Counted from the first letter of the stretch, positions 43,019 to 51,528 are shown. The stretch is 64,000 nucleotides of DNA from Alkalibacterium sp049389645 (GCF_049389645.1 NZ_CP186540.1:2108001-2172000), one strand, 5' to 3'. The notes: generated from the letters alone by a model not told the origin. A program made the numbers and translations.

Positions 43019-44413
43019 ATGTTTTTTTGTGAAGAATGTGGATCAAAACTAGAAGAAGGCAGCAAATTTTGTGAAGAATGTGGCACGACCGTGGAAAATA
43101 TATCTGACCCGAACAAGACCGCCAGCAGCTCACCTAAACAGACGACCAAAGTAGTGTTAACAAAAACGCAGAAGATCGTACTGGGTATGGCAGTCGGTTT
43201 GGGTGTTATGTCTTTCGCAGGTTATAAAATAGGCGAGAACGTATTCAGTCAAGAGAATCAGAAGGAGAACTTAATCGAAGTGCTCTCATCGAATGATCCA
43301 GAAGCTCTGGCTGGTATTTTGAAAACGGATGATCCTAATTTTGAAATTGATGCAGAAACGATTGCACCCTTTGTTACATATCTTGAGGAGAACCCTAACT
43401 ACCTGAATAGCTTGGTGAGTGAATTACAATATAGCGATACATACGATATGCTAGAAATTAGAGAAAATGGAGCGCATTTCCTTTTTTATGATAATTTTGA
43501 GCTTGTCATTACACCTGTTTATGCAACGGTTTATACCAATGCAAAAGGAGCTAAAATTTCAAGTAATGAAGTCGAACTTTTGACTTCAGATAGTGATGAG
43601 TTTTATAAAGAAATTGGGCCTTTAGCACCTGGAGATTATGATTTCAATGTTGAGGGAGTCATTAATGATAGTACGTTAACAAGAACTGAGAACGTGTCAC
43701 TGCTCCACTCGGATTTCATCACAGATATCGATTTGATACTTCAGGGCACTTATTTTGATGTATACAGCGATTTAGCGGATGCGACTGTTTATGTAGATGA
43801 CAAAGAAATCGGTACGTTAACAAATGGAGAAGGTCAGTTTGGGCCGATTCAAGTGGAACTGGGTCAAACACTGCATGTATCCAAATCATTTGGCGACGAT
43901 GTTATCAGTTCAGATAAAGTTGATTTATCTGATTATGATGATACTTATTACTTCGATGATCTAGTCGTCGCTGATGAATATGATTTAAATGATGTTATCT
44001 ATACAATGTATAACACCGCATCTTCTCTCACACGTTACTATAATGATTCGGATGTTGAGTACTATGCAACATTATTTTCTCCAGATGGCAGTGCCTATGA
44101 AGAACAGCACAAACAATTTTTAGCTTTTGCAAAAGATATTTATGATAACGAAGATATGGATGATGTCAGTTTTGAGGTCGAACTTAAGGAATATGAACAA
44201 ACGGGCATGTATACTTTTGATGTGCATTATGAAGTGACATACGTATCGTCTTTTGATTACCGCGTATACAGAAATAATAAAATAAGACATTACAAGAAAG
44301 ATATGACGATCGAATATGTCCCTACGAACAATCCCTATAGAGACTATGATGCTTTCATAACTGATATCAGTAATGAGGAATTACTTTATGAAGAAGGCGG
44401 AGAAGACAACTAA
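43019..44413 (+). CDS. Zinc-ribbon membrane protein, TcaA/YvbJ-like, second copy
   Basis: 464 residues with the same design as the preceding protein: zinc ribbon Cys4/Cys7/Cys18/Cys21 (FCEECG twice), linker, membrane helix about 52-72, then the extracellular TcaA-type domains (AGILKTDDPNFEIDAETI near 97, ATVYVDDKEIGTLTNGEGQFGP near 258, and VELKEYEQTGMYTFDVHYEV near 385). The two proteins share short blocks (for example DKEIG and F-G-P after it) but are clearly diverged, so the duplication is old. Followed at 23 bp by another zinc-ribbon gene. Confidence 0.75.
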   Translation: MFFCEECGSKLEEGSKFCEECGTTVENISDPNKTASSSPKQTTKVVLTKTQKIVLGMAVGLGVMSFAGYKIGENVFSQENQKENLIEVLSSNDPEALAGILKTDDPNFEIDAETIAPFVTYLEENPNYLNSLVSELQYSDTYDMLEIRENGAHFLFYDNFELVITPVYATVYTNAKGAKISSNEVELLTSDSDEFYKEIGPLAPGDYDFNVEGVINDSTLTRTENVSLLHSDFITDIDLILQGTYFDVYSDLADATVYVDDKEIGTLTNGEGQFGPIQVELGQTLHVSKSFGDDVISSDKVDLSDYDDTYYFDDLVVADEYDLNDVIYTMYNTASSLTRYYNDSDVEYYATLFSPDGSAYEEQHKQFLAFAKDIYDNEDMDDVSFEVELKEYEQTGMYTFDVHYEVTYVSSFDYRVYRNNKIRHYKKDMTIEYVPTNNPYRDYDAFITDISNEELLYEEGGEDN

Positions 44414-44436
44414 AAATCAGGTAAAAGGAGTATATA

Positions 44437-45120
44437 ATGGAAAACGCGAAAAAATATTGTCCCAATTGTGGGAAAGAACAGACAAAAGAATCTATATTTT
44501 GTATAGATTGTGGTTATGATTTTAATGAGAAAGTTTTTCCGGAAAGTTCAATAAAAAATGAGAGTAAGTCGAAGTTTAATCTTCAAGATTATAAACAGGT
44601 ATTGAAAGATAAAAGAGTACTGGGTGGGTTATTAGTTATTACTGTGTTAGTTATTGCATATTTTACTGTTGGTGGGATAGACATTGCTGGGACATACGAG
44701 GCCGATGATACGATGGTTGACAATAGCAGATCAAATACATTAAGCATTTCAAGAAGTGGGGATGCAACCTTAAGATTCATTGATGATTATGATCAATTAG
44801 ATATTTCGGCGACAGTTAGACTAGTAGAAAGCAATGATGGATATAGATATTACGCTGACCTAAGTGAAAACGTAAAATTAGAAGTAACTATGCCGATAAC
44901 GGAATTATATGATGGCTATTATTGGTATGACTTGGAAGAAATCATAGAATTAGCAGGGTTACAACAAAAACAAAATGGGAATATGGTGACGATTTCTGGA
45001 GAGGTGCCGGCGTTTCTAGCAAAACAAATGGATATTGATTTGAGCGAAATGGAAATTATTAGAGAAGACAATTATGGTGCACTGATTCTTTTTGATACAT
45101 TTTACTATGATGTAGATTAA
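44437..45120 (+). CDS. Zinc-ribbon single-pass membrane protein
   Basis: 227 residues. Zinc ribbon Cys8, Cys11, Cys22, Cys25 (YCPNCG, FCIDCG), a membrane helix about 58-77 (VLGGLLVITVLVIAYFTVGG), and a C-terminal domain starting IAGTYEADDTM that looks like a beta-sandwich of extracytoplasmic type. Strong ribosome site AAAGGAG. Third member of a run of five genes with the same N-terminal module; 26 bp to the next. No specific family recognised for the C-terminal domain. Confidence 0.7.
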   Translation: MENAKKYCPNCGKEQTKESIFCIDCGYDFNEKVFPESSIKNESKSKFNLQDYKQVLKDKRVLGGLLVITVLVIAYFTVGGIDIAGTYEADDTMVDNSRSNTLSISRSGDATLRFIDDYDQLDISATVRLVESNDGYRYYADLSENVKLEVTMPITELYDGYYWYDLEEIIELAGLQQKQNGNMVTISGEVPAFLAKQMDIDLSEMEIIREDNYGALILFDTFYYDVD

Positions 45121-45146
45121 ATCAATTAGGAATAAAGGAGGAAAAT

Positions 45147-45965
45147 ATGAAATATTGTACAAATTGCGGGAACGAATTACCAAACGAAGCAAGCTTTTGC
45201 TCAAAGTGTGGCAACAGATTTAATGGTGCTACAACTGCAACGCATATACAAGAGATCAATGCAGAAGTAGTGAAAGAAAAGTTAGGGAAAACTTTTTCCC
45301 AAGCTAAGGGATCGATTCAAAACAGTGGATATATTGATTACTTCAAGCGAACAGCCAAGTATCCAACAGTTGCATTAAATGAAAAACAATCGAATAATGG
45401 CTTTATTCATTTTGGTATCTTATCACTTATAACTGTATTAGCTATTTATTCTATTATTACTGGAGCCATAAGTATCGCTATGAATCAAACAGGCTTAGGG
45501 GCATTGTTAGGTCTGAGTGGGGGCTTCACGAATCAAGTAAATCAACTATTACCTAATCTTTTTCTAATGAGTGTCACGATATATGGTGTATTTGTTTTTT
45601 CAGCATATATGATACTAAAGATTTTAGTGAAAAAGGAACTTACCCTAACGCAAGTGTTTACTGAATTTGGCGGTCTACTTACACCCAATATCATTTTGTT
45701 GGGCATAGCTGCTATTTTAACGTACCTGATAAAAAGCGAAAACATAATGGTTCTTGGTCTATCATTCATAGGTTTTACACTTCTTTTATGTTTTATTGCT
45801 ATGAATTATTATATTTATGTAAAATCATACAAGAGTACGAATAATACGTTCTATGCGCTTTTAATCAGCAACATACTCGTCTTTCTTTTGTTTAGTATCA
45901 TCATCTATCTGCAGATAGAACCCATTATCACAGCTATAGACAATTTAGGATCATTAGGATGGTAG
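45147..45965 (+). CDS. Zinc-ribbon polytopic membrane protein
   Basis: 272 residues. N-terminal zinc ribbon (Cys4, Cys7, Cys18, Cys21), a linker to about 85, then about five membrane helices (near 90-110, 132-155, 167-185, 190-208, 222-255). The text before the first helix (YFKRTAKYPTVAL) and the overall form resemble Yip1-like or DUF-type zinc-ribbon membrane proteins of Firmicutes. Ribosome site AAAGGAGG. The following gene encodes a protein of the same form, ten bases after the stop. Confidence 0.7.
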   Translation: MKYCTNCGNELPNEASFCSKCGNRFNGATTATHIQEINAEVVKEKLGKTFSQAKGSIQNSGYIDYFKRTAKYPTVALNEKQSNNGFIHFGILSLITVLAIYSIITGAISIAMNQTGLGALLGLSGGFTNQVNQLLPNLFLMSVTIYGVFVFSAYMILKILVKKELTLTQVFTEFGGLLTPNIILLGIAAILTYLIKSENIMVLGLSFIGFTLLLCFIAMNYYIYVKSYKSTNNTFYALLISNILVFLLFSIIIYLQIEPIITAIDNLGSLGW

Positions 45966-45975
45966 GAGGAATAAT

Positions 45976-46698
45976 ATGAATAAGTGTAAAACATGCAGTG
46001 CCAATCTTAATGATAACGCGAAATTTTGTAAAGAATGTGGTGCTAAAGTAGACAATCTTCATTTGACATTTAACTCGACAGGCGATTCGGAAACAATTCG
46101 GCCCCAAGTAACTCAGGAAACGAACAATGCTGAATCGACACTTGTAACCAAGCAGTCAAATACCATTTCATTAGATGTTGATTTGGTAAAAACATACATT
46201 AGTGATTACGGTCGATTCCTGAAAGAAACATTATTGCGTCCAGCATCGGTATTCAAGACAACTAGTTGGATCAACGGGTTGATCAGCATTATTATATTTG
46301 CGACTGTTCAAATGACAGTAGTGAATTATGACCATTTCGCGACCTTGTTCAAATTCTTAATCTTCCAGGCTATTGTAGTTGGAGTTTTGTTGGTCATAAA
46401 TAAAGGGTTACTGAATACTTCAAGCACTATTGCAGATGTGGTAACCGAGTATGGAGGACTAATGAACACACAGTCCATTATATTTATATTGGCCGGTCTT
46501 ATTGGTTTGAACGAGGGCATCGGAATATTTGTAATGTTCGTTGCTTTATTGAACCAGCTAAATATCTACAATTATTACTTGTTTAATAATCAGACAAAAG
46601 GCACAAAAAAATTAGATGGGTATTATCAGATAGTTATTGCGTATATAGTTTTAGCTATATTAGTGTATTACGGCTTTAGAGGATTCTTAAACTTTTAA
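45976..46698 (+). CDS. Zinc-ribbon polytopic membrane protein, second copy
   Basis: 240 residues. Zinc ribbon Cys4, Cys7, Cys18, Cys21 (KCKTCS, FCKECG), linker to about 80 including YGRFLKETLLRPASVF, then about five membrane helices (95-112, 117-135, 147-163, 165-185, 215-235). Shares VxTEYGGLxxxxxIxxL-type text with the upstream protein (VVTEYGGLMNTQSIIFILAG against VFTEFGGLLTPNIILLGIAA), so these two are paralogues. Last intact gene of the run; a terminator follows. Confidence 0.7.
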   Translation: MNKCKTCSANLNDNAKFCKECGAKVDNLHLTFNSTGDSETIRPQVTQETNNAESTLVTKQSNTISLDVDLVKTYISDYGRFLKETLLRPASVFKTTSWINGLISIIIFATVQMTVVNYDHFATLFKFLIFQAIVVGVLLVINKGLLNTSSTIADVVTEYGGLMNTQSIIFILAGLIGLNEGIGIFVMFVALLNQLNIYNYYLFNNQTKGTKKLDGYYQIVIAYIVLAILVYYGFRGFLNF

Positions 46699-46706
46699 TC
46701 AAAACG

Positions 46707-46736
46707 AAGGGGTCACAATGTGACTCTTTTATTTTA
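46707..46736 (+). terminator. Intrinsic terminator of the zinc-ribbon cluster
   Basis: AAGGGGTCAC (46707-46716) pairs with GTGACTCTTT (46720-46729) with a three-base loop, followed by TATTTT. Confidence 0.75.
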
Positions 46737-46742
46737 CATATA

Positions 46743-46940
46743 GATGAAAATGAAAACTTGAAATTCAAGCAATCACGTGAAGAGGCTGACTTGAACCTTA
46801 GTTTACTTCCGCAAAGTGAAAATCAGATGGATGATTCGTTTCTGTCATTAATTTAAGCAAGCGAAATCGCAGTAGATGAAAATCGCGATGACAAAGATTT
46901 CTTCGTGTTGAGAGAAGAAGATATACCCAGTCTTGTTTAA
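46743..46940 (+). pseudogene. Gene remnant with one in-frame stop
   Basis: One frame is open from 46743 to TAA 46938 except for a single TAA at 46854-46856. It reads DENENLKFKQSREEADLNL... up to the internal stop and then ASEIAVDENRDDKDFFVLRE... after it. There is no start codon with a ribosome site. It looks like the acidic tail of a lost gene; the family is not recognisable. Confidence 0.4.
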
Positions 46941-46985
46941 AGACCGTTATAAATTTGAATATGTGGGTTGAATGGAGGACAGTAC

Positions 46986-47148
46986 ATGTTTGGATGTTTA
47001 GGATTGTTATTCTTTTTTTGCTATGATAGCTGCTTTTGCGGCCTATTTTATTATTTGGGCAATTTATACTCTGCTAGCCGTCTTGAGTATTTTTTTGTTG
47101 ATATTGATAATTAAATGGTTGATGAAATATCTAAGAAATCGTAGATGA
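46986..47148 (+). pseudogene. Small membrane protein gene with a frameshift in a T7 run
   Basis: ATG 46986 has a strong ribosome site (GGAGGACAGTAC). The frame reads MFGCLGLLFFF and then enters a run of seven T (47013-47019). Removing one T gives a continuous 53-residue protein, continuing AMIAAFAAYFIIWAIY, then a second hydrophobic stretch and ending LMKYLRNRR before TGA 47146. As written, translation stops early at TAA 47114. A strong terminator follows, supporting a real transcription unit. It could be a true mutation, phase variation, programmed slippage or a base error. Confidence 0.6.
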
Positions 47149-47173
47149 AAAAAATTGAATACTGATCATTTAG

Positions 47174-47222
47174 AAGACTTTTAGTATCGATCGAATTGAT
47201 CAATACTAAAAGTCTTTTCTTT
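47174..47222 (+). terminator. Strong intrinsic terminator
   Basis: AAGACTTTTAGTAT (47174-47187) pairs with 47203-47216, and the stem continues inward after one mismatch; TTCTTTTC follows. Confidence 0.85.
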
Positions 47223-47243
47223 TCAAACTAATTTATCAATTTA

Positions 47244-47511
47244 CTGATAAAATAACTGCTAATATAACATGAATTCCGGTTAGTTAATTTCTGGTCTTTA
47301 GGATTGTAACTAGTTCCAAGTGAAAACGGAAAAAGCCAAAACTTCTTAAGATTGACGCCTAAACTTAAGAAGTTTGAGAGAAAATAAGTCTAACTTCTTA
47401 AGATAACAGGTAATCTTCAGTAGTTTCTCAAAAAGAAACAGAAAATTCTGAAGATTAAGAAAAGATCTTATAAAAAGAGGTGTATTTTGTCAGTTGCCTG
47501 ACAAAATTTCC
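47244..47511. repeat. 268-bp intergenic repeat, unit 1 of a tandem triplet
   Basis: First of three head-to-tail units with period 268 bp. Each contains internal inverted repeats (for example AAACTTCTTAAG with CTTAAGAAGTTT-like arms, and AATCTTCAG with CTGAAGATT) and ends with the palindrome TTTTGTCAG-N4-CTGACAAAA (here at 47485-47506). No coding frame. Confidence 0.9.
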
Positions 47512-47779
47512 GAGATAAAAGCACTGCTAATAAAACACCGATTCCAGTTAGTTGATTTCTGGTCTTTAGGATTTTAACTAGTTCCAAGTGAAAACGGAAA
47601 AAGCCAAAACTCCTTAAGATTAACGCTTAAACTTCAGAAGTTTGAGAGCATACAAGCCTAACTTCTTAAGATAACAGATAATCTTCAGGAGTTTCTCAAA
47701 AAGAAACAGAAACTACTGAAGATTAACAAAAGATCTTATAAAAGAAGGTGTATTTTGTCAGCTGCCTGACAAAATTTCC
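47512..47779. repeat. 268-bp intergenic repeat, unit 2
   Basis: Same unit as the preceding one with scattered substitutions; the end palindrome starts at 47753, exactly 268 bp after that of unit 1. Confidence 0.9.
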
Positions 47780-48047
47780 GAGATAAAAGCACTGCTAATA
47801 AAACATGAATTCCAGTTAGTTAATTTCTGGTCTTTAGGATTTTAACTAGTTCCAAGTTAAAACGGAAAAAGCCAAAACTCCTTAAGATTGACGCCTAAAC
47901 TTCAGAAGTTTGAGAGCATACAAGCCTAACTGCTTAAGATAACAGATAATCTTCAGGAGTTTCTCAAAAAGAAACCGAAACTTCTGAAGATTAAGAAAAG
48001 ATCTTATAAAAAGAGGTGTATTTTGTCAGCTGCCTGACAAAATTTCC
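47780..48047. repeat. 268-bp intergenic repeat, unit 3
   Basis: Third tandem unit; end palindrome starts at 48021. The sequence then leaves the repeat and enters the terminator of the minus-strand regulator gene. Confidence 0.9.
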
Positions 48048-48064
48048 GATCAAAGTCACTCAAA

Positions 48065-48121
48065 AATGAAAACACCCATGCTTTCCCTTATTTAATAGGG
48101 AAGGGCATGGGCGTTTTCATT
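48065..48121 (-). terminator. Terminator of the ArsR-type regulator gene
   Basis: A stem of about 25 bp with few mismatches (AATGAAAAC at 48065 with GTTTTCATT at 48113) closes around the loop near 48092. On the minus strand it follows the stop at 48136. Confidence 0.8.
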
Positions 48122-48135
48122 ATCTACTAAATCAA

Positions 48136-49047
48136 TCATTCATGGGTGGAATAGTAAACAGTGCTTTGGATGTCCTGATTGTGGTTGCCGAAGCTCTTGC
48201 CGAACAATGTCAGTCCACCGACGTGTTTGGAGTCTTCGTCTACGGCTATTTTTAGTTTCATTAATGGTTGGTCAAAATCGAGTTGGGACAAGTTCACTTC
48301 TGAAATCGATTCGCCGTCAATGAGGGTTTCCTTATTGTTGATTCGCAGGATCTTAAGCAAGCCGTACTGACTGTTGTCTTTGGGCCACCAGTTTGGTGTC
48401 TGGCGTCCTCTAACATCCGAGAAGTTGCCGGGTACGGTCCAGGTTCCCACACAGACATCGTTGATATAAAAAGAGATATCGGACGGCCAGTTGTTATTGG
48501 AAACAGGGAATTCGGACGAAATCTCCAAACTGATCTCGAGCAGTTCTGGTCTTTCGTTTTGGGTTAGCAGGTTCGGGAATTTGTATTCCACAAAGCCTTT
48601 TGAGAACCACAGGATATCCGCGTCCATCCGGTCGGCGTTCATAAAGTGCTTGGGGTCATCCAGGTTTCCGACATAGTCGTTTTTAGTTGCCAGGCCGCAA
48701 GTGGGTTCAACGTTGAAATCGGTAAAATGTCCAACTTTGATGTCTGTCCGGTGCTGTTCGTATTCAGGGTACAGCACTCGGGGGAAGCGGATGAACAACT
48801 GGTCGATCGCCAAAGAACAAATTTTCTGGCTCCCAGCTTTACCGGGCAGCCGTTTGGTCTTGATGATATTCGCTTCTTCCAGCTGTTTGATATGCCTGGT
48901 GACGATGGCGCTTGACATATATAGTTCGGCTGCCAGTTCTTTTATGTTGCGTTCTTTTTCAGACAAGAGATTGACGATCTTCAGACGGGTATCACTTGCC
49001 AGTGCTTCAAAAATTGCTAATGAGTCTGTCGTGGTATGAACTTCCAT
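48136..49047 (-). CDS. ArsR-type HTH transcriptional regulator of the glycoside cassette
   Basis: 303 residues. The N-terminal 80 residues form a winged helix of ArsR type (LAIFEALASDTRLKIVNLLSEKERNIKELAAELYMSSAIVTRHIKQLEEANII spans residues 10-62). The C-terminal 200 residues form a beta-rich domain with WPSDISFYINDVCVGTW and GGLTLFGKSFGNH, probably a sugar- or ligand-binding sandwich. Such two-part ArsR proteins occur next to carbohydrate operons of Firmicutes. AAAGGAGAG precedes the ATG. It is divergent from an ABC importer operon; matching palindromes lie before both genes, so autoregulation and operon repression are likely. Confidence 0.85.
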   Translation of the reverse strand: MEVHTTTDSLAIFEALASDTRLKIVNLLSEKERNIKELAAELYMSSAIVTRHIKQLEEANIIKTKRLPGKAGSQKICSLAIDQLFIRFPRVLYPEYEQHRTDIKVGHFTDFNVEPTCGLATKNDYVGNLDDPKHFMNADRMDADILWFSKGFVEYKFPNLLTQNERPELLEISLEISSEFPVSNNNWPSDISFYINDVCVGTWTVPGNFSDVRGRQTPNWWPKDNSQYGLLKILRINNKETLIDGESISEVNLSQLDFDQPLMKLKIAVDEDSKHVGGLTLFGKSFGNHNQDIQSTVYYSTHE

Positions 49048-49062
49048 CTTTTTCTCTCCTTT

Positions 49063-49082
49063 AGTTAACCGATAAGTTAATT
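49063..49082. promoter_or_regulatory. Operator A, before the ArsR-type regulator gene
   Basis: AGTTAAC-N6-GTTAATT, differing at one base from the perfect palindrome at 49229-49248 and with the same spacing. It overlaps the region just before the ribosome site of the regulator gene. Confidence 0.65.
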
Positions 49083-49136
49083 AATATAACGTTTGGACAG
49101 GCCTTTTATGCTTATGGTTTACTCTTTAGTAAATCC

Positions 49137-49165
49137 ATTATACAAAACAAAGAAAAGGCTTGCAA
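49137..49165 (-). promoter_or_regulatory. Promoter of the ArsR-type regulator gene
   Basis: On the minus strand: TTGCAA (49165-49160), 17-bp spacer, TATAAT (49142-49137). The -35 box is palindromic and is shared with the opposite promoter. Confidence 0.7.
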
Positions 49166-49188
49166 GGATTATTTTAAAGATATATTAT
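49160..49188 (+). promoter_or_regulatory. Promoter of the ABC importer / glycoside hydrolase operon
   Basis: TTGCAA (49160-49165), 17-bp spacer, TATTAT (49183-49188). Operator B lies 40 bp downstream of the -10 box. Confidence 0.7.
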
Positions 49189-49228
49189 GAAACCGTAAAC
49201 AATAAAAGGAAAACAAAAACCATCAATA

Positions 49229-49248
49229 AGTTAACCAGTTAGTTAACT
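49229..49248. promoter_or_regulatory. Operator B, before the ABC importer operon
   Basis: Perfect palindrome AGTTAAC-N6-GTTAACT (extends to TAAGTTAAC/GTTAACTTA). Lies between the promoter and the start at 49272. Confidence 0.7.
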
Positions 49249-49271
49249 TAGATGGATAGGAGGAAACAAAA

Positions 49272-50570
49272 ATGAAAAAACTATTAATAGCTGGTCTGTT
49301 GTCATCGATGGTGTTATTGGCAGCGTGTGGGGATACGGCATCGGATAATGGCGACGAAGGGGAAGAAATTCCTGAAGAGGCAGCCGATGCAACGGTTATC
49401 CGCTACCTGAACGGCTTTACTGGTGGTGATGGGGCATTCATGAAAGCAATCGTGGATGATTTCAATGATTCACAAGATGAATACTTCGTTAATGAATCCC
49501 AAGAACCGGATCACTACACGCAATTCAGAACCGGTGAATATGAACTGGTTGCGATGCATGGGGTCAACATGGAAACCTATAAACAGGATCAATTGATTCA
49601 ATCGGTCGATGGCATCATGGAAGCAGCTGGACTGAGCATGGACGATTTCCATCCGGCAGCTGAAGGCCTTGTTTCCTTATCTGACGGAAATTACGGCGTA
49701 CCTTTAGACATCCACCCCTTGACTACCTTCTACAATAAAACGTTGACAGAGGAAGCACCGGCAAACTATGAAGAACTCGTCGCTTTAGCACAAGAACTGC
49801 AGAATGAAGAAGACAACCTTTACGCTATGGGAATTCCCGATTCAGGCTTGGTGGAATTCTATACACTCACTTTAGCTGCACAAAACAATGTTGATTTATT
49901 GTCAGAAGACGGGAAGTACTTGGATTTTGCTCAGGAAGAGCTAGTTGATGCTTTATGGATTTTACATGACATGATCTATGAAGATAATATTTCTCCGGCA
50001 GGTTTGGGTCTAGACGGCGAATTCCAGGCCTTCATGCAGGATTCTGAAGGGGACACGAGTGGCGTGCAAACTGCTGTATCGTTGACCGGTCCTTGGTATT
50101 ATCAGGCTGTAAGTGATGCCTACGGTGAGGACTTAGGTATCGGTTCTATCCCGCAATTGGGCAATGAGGTAGCAGTCTATGGTAACTCACACGTCTTGAG
50201 TGTGTCGACGATGGTTGAAGACCAGGAGATGCTGGACGGAATATCCGCCTTCTTCGAATTTATGTATCAACCGGAAACTTTGGCACAGTGGGCAGATTCA
50301 GGCCAGGCACCGCTGCATACACCAACGATGGAATACATCGAAGAAAATTCCGATGATTATCCATTACCATACCAGAACCAGCAGATGTTTGACGATTACG
50401 TTGCTGCTCCAGCCGTTTATCAGTTTGGCGAGCAGATGAGATATATGAATGAAACCGTGATTGGTCGCATCGTCAGAGAAGAAGCCTTTACACGTGAAGA
50501 TCTGATGGAAGAATTGGAAACAGCAACGGGCATCGCTCAGGAAATAGCTGAAGCAGCACCCGCAGAATAA
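49272..50570 (+). CDS. ABC sugar importer, substrate-binding lipoprotein (family 1)
   Basis: 432 residues. A lipoprotein signal peptide with lipobox LLAAC (Cys19) is followed by an acidic linker and the mature domain VIRYLNGFTGGDGAFMKAIVDDFNDSQ, typical of the extracellular solute-binding protein family 1. It captures an oligosaccharide outside the membrane for the two permeases that follow. A terminator after the gene probably makes the binding protein more abundant than the permeases. The ligand is inferred from the three glycoside hydrolases of the operon to be a plant- or beta-linked glycan fragment. No ATPase gene is present. Confidence 0.9.
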   Translation: MKKLLIAGLLSSMVLLAACGDTASDNGDEGEEIPEEAADATVIRYLNGFTGGDGAFMKAIVDDFNDSQDEYFVNESQEPDHYTQFRTGEYELVAMHGVNMETYKQDQLIQSVDGIMEAAGLSMDDFHPAAEGLVSLSDGNYGVPLDIHPLTTFYNKTLTEEAPANYEELVALAQELQNEEDNLYAMGIPDSGLVEFYTLTLAAQNNVDLLSEDGKYLDFAQEELVDALWILHDMIYEDNISPAGLGLDGEFQAFMQDSEGDTSGVQTAVSLTGPWYYQAVSDAYGEDLGIGSIPQLGNEVAVYGNSHVLSVSTMVEDQEMLDGISAFFEFMYQPETLAQWADSGQAPLHTPTMEYIEENSDDYPLPYQNQQMFDDYVAAPAVYQFGEQMRYMNETVIGRIVREEAFTREDLMEELETATGIAQEIAEAAPAE

Positions 50571-50581
50571 CGTGCAAGTAT

Positions 50582-50624
50582 AAGTCTTTCAGTTAGGTCT
50601 TAGACTGACTGAAAGACTTTTTTT
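50582..50624 (+). terminator. Intra-operon terminator after the binding protein gene
   Basis: AAGTCTTTCAGTTAG (50582-50596) pairs with 50605-50619 over 15 bp (one wobble), followed by a run of seven T. It should cause partial termination before the permease genes. Confidence 0.85.
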
Positions 50625-50640
50625 CTTAGGAGGGAATAAA

Positions 50641-51528
50641 TTGAAAATATCAAAAACAGTCTCATCATTAATGTTTTTACCGTTCCTGCTTTTCTTTGTA
50701 CTGTTTTGGATCGTGCCGTTCTTTTACGGACTCTATGTCAGTCTGCATAATTGGACCGTTTCCGGAGGGAACAACGGGTTCGTCGGGCTTGATAACTATA
50801 TGAAAATTCTACAGCCCGGAAGCATGTTTCATGACTCTTTCATGAATGCCTTAGGCAATACGATCTATTTTGTGGTCATTAGTATTATTCCTTTGGTTGT
50901 GTTCGCCTTACTACTGGCACTACTGATCAAACACATTCCGGGGAAACTTAAAGTCTTTTTCAGAACTGTTTTTTTCATTTCGTATGCCGTATCCGTTACG
51001 GCCGTATCCGCTATTTTCAAATGGCTCTTTACCGGTAATGGCGGCTATGTCAATAATGTTCTTCAGAACTTTGGTATGAATCAATTCAGATGGTTGAATG
51101 AACAGCCTTATGCCTGGATGGTCATCTTAGCCGCAACTGTCTGGTGGACGATCGGCTACAACATGATCCTGTTTGTCAACGCACTGGACGAAGTGGATGA
51201 CAACTTGTATGAAGCCGCTGCATTGGACGGCGCCAACGCCTGGAAGAGATTCTGGTATGTCACGTATCCGTCTATAAAAGGCGTGTTTGCATTCGTGCTC
51301 ATCATCACCATTATCGCTTCGTTTAATTTATATGGTCAGACGTTACTGATCACAGTCGGTGGACCGGCGAGAAGCACGACGAGTTTAACCATGCTTATTC
51401 AAAACACGATATTCAGTCAAAACAATCTCGGCATGGGCTCTGCGATGGCCATCATCATGGGGGTCATTATGGTGATCATTACACTGATCCAATACATGAT
51501 AGGCTTTAGAAAGGATGGGAAAGCATAA
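50641..51528 (+). CDS. ABC sugar importer permease, MalF/UgpA type
   Basis: 295 residues, six membrane helices. The conserved EAA loop for ATPase contact is EAAALDGANAWKRFWYVTYP near residues 190-209. Start is TTG 50641 after GGAGGGAATAAA, with no better ATG nearby. Its stop TAA overlaps the ATG of the partner permease by one base. A MsmK-like ATPase encoded elsewhere must energise the pair. Confidence 0.9.
   Translation: MKISKTVSSLMFLPFLLFFVLFWIVPFFYGLYVSLHNWTVSGGNNGFVGLDNYMKILQPGSMFHDSFMNALGNTIYFVVISIIPLVVFALLLALLIKHIPGKLKVFFRTVFFISYAVSVTAVSAIFKWLFTGNGGYVNNVLQNFGMNQFRWLNEQPYAWMVILAATVWWTIGYNMILFVNALDEVDDNLYEAAALDGANAWKRFWYVTYPSIKGVFAFVLIITIIASFNLYGQTLLITVGGPARSTTSLTMLIQNTIFSQNNLGMGSAMAIIMGVIMVIITLIQYMIGFRKDGKA

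Noticed and set aside
47244..48047. CRISPR array
   Set aside because: The repeat period is 268 bp and the whole unit is repeated, so there are no unique spacers of CRISPR size and no cas genes.
48646..49039. Plus-strand frames of 89 and 112 codons over the ArsR-type regulator
   Set aside because: Antisense shadows of a clear minus-strand gene with HTH motif and ribosome site.
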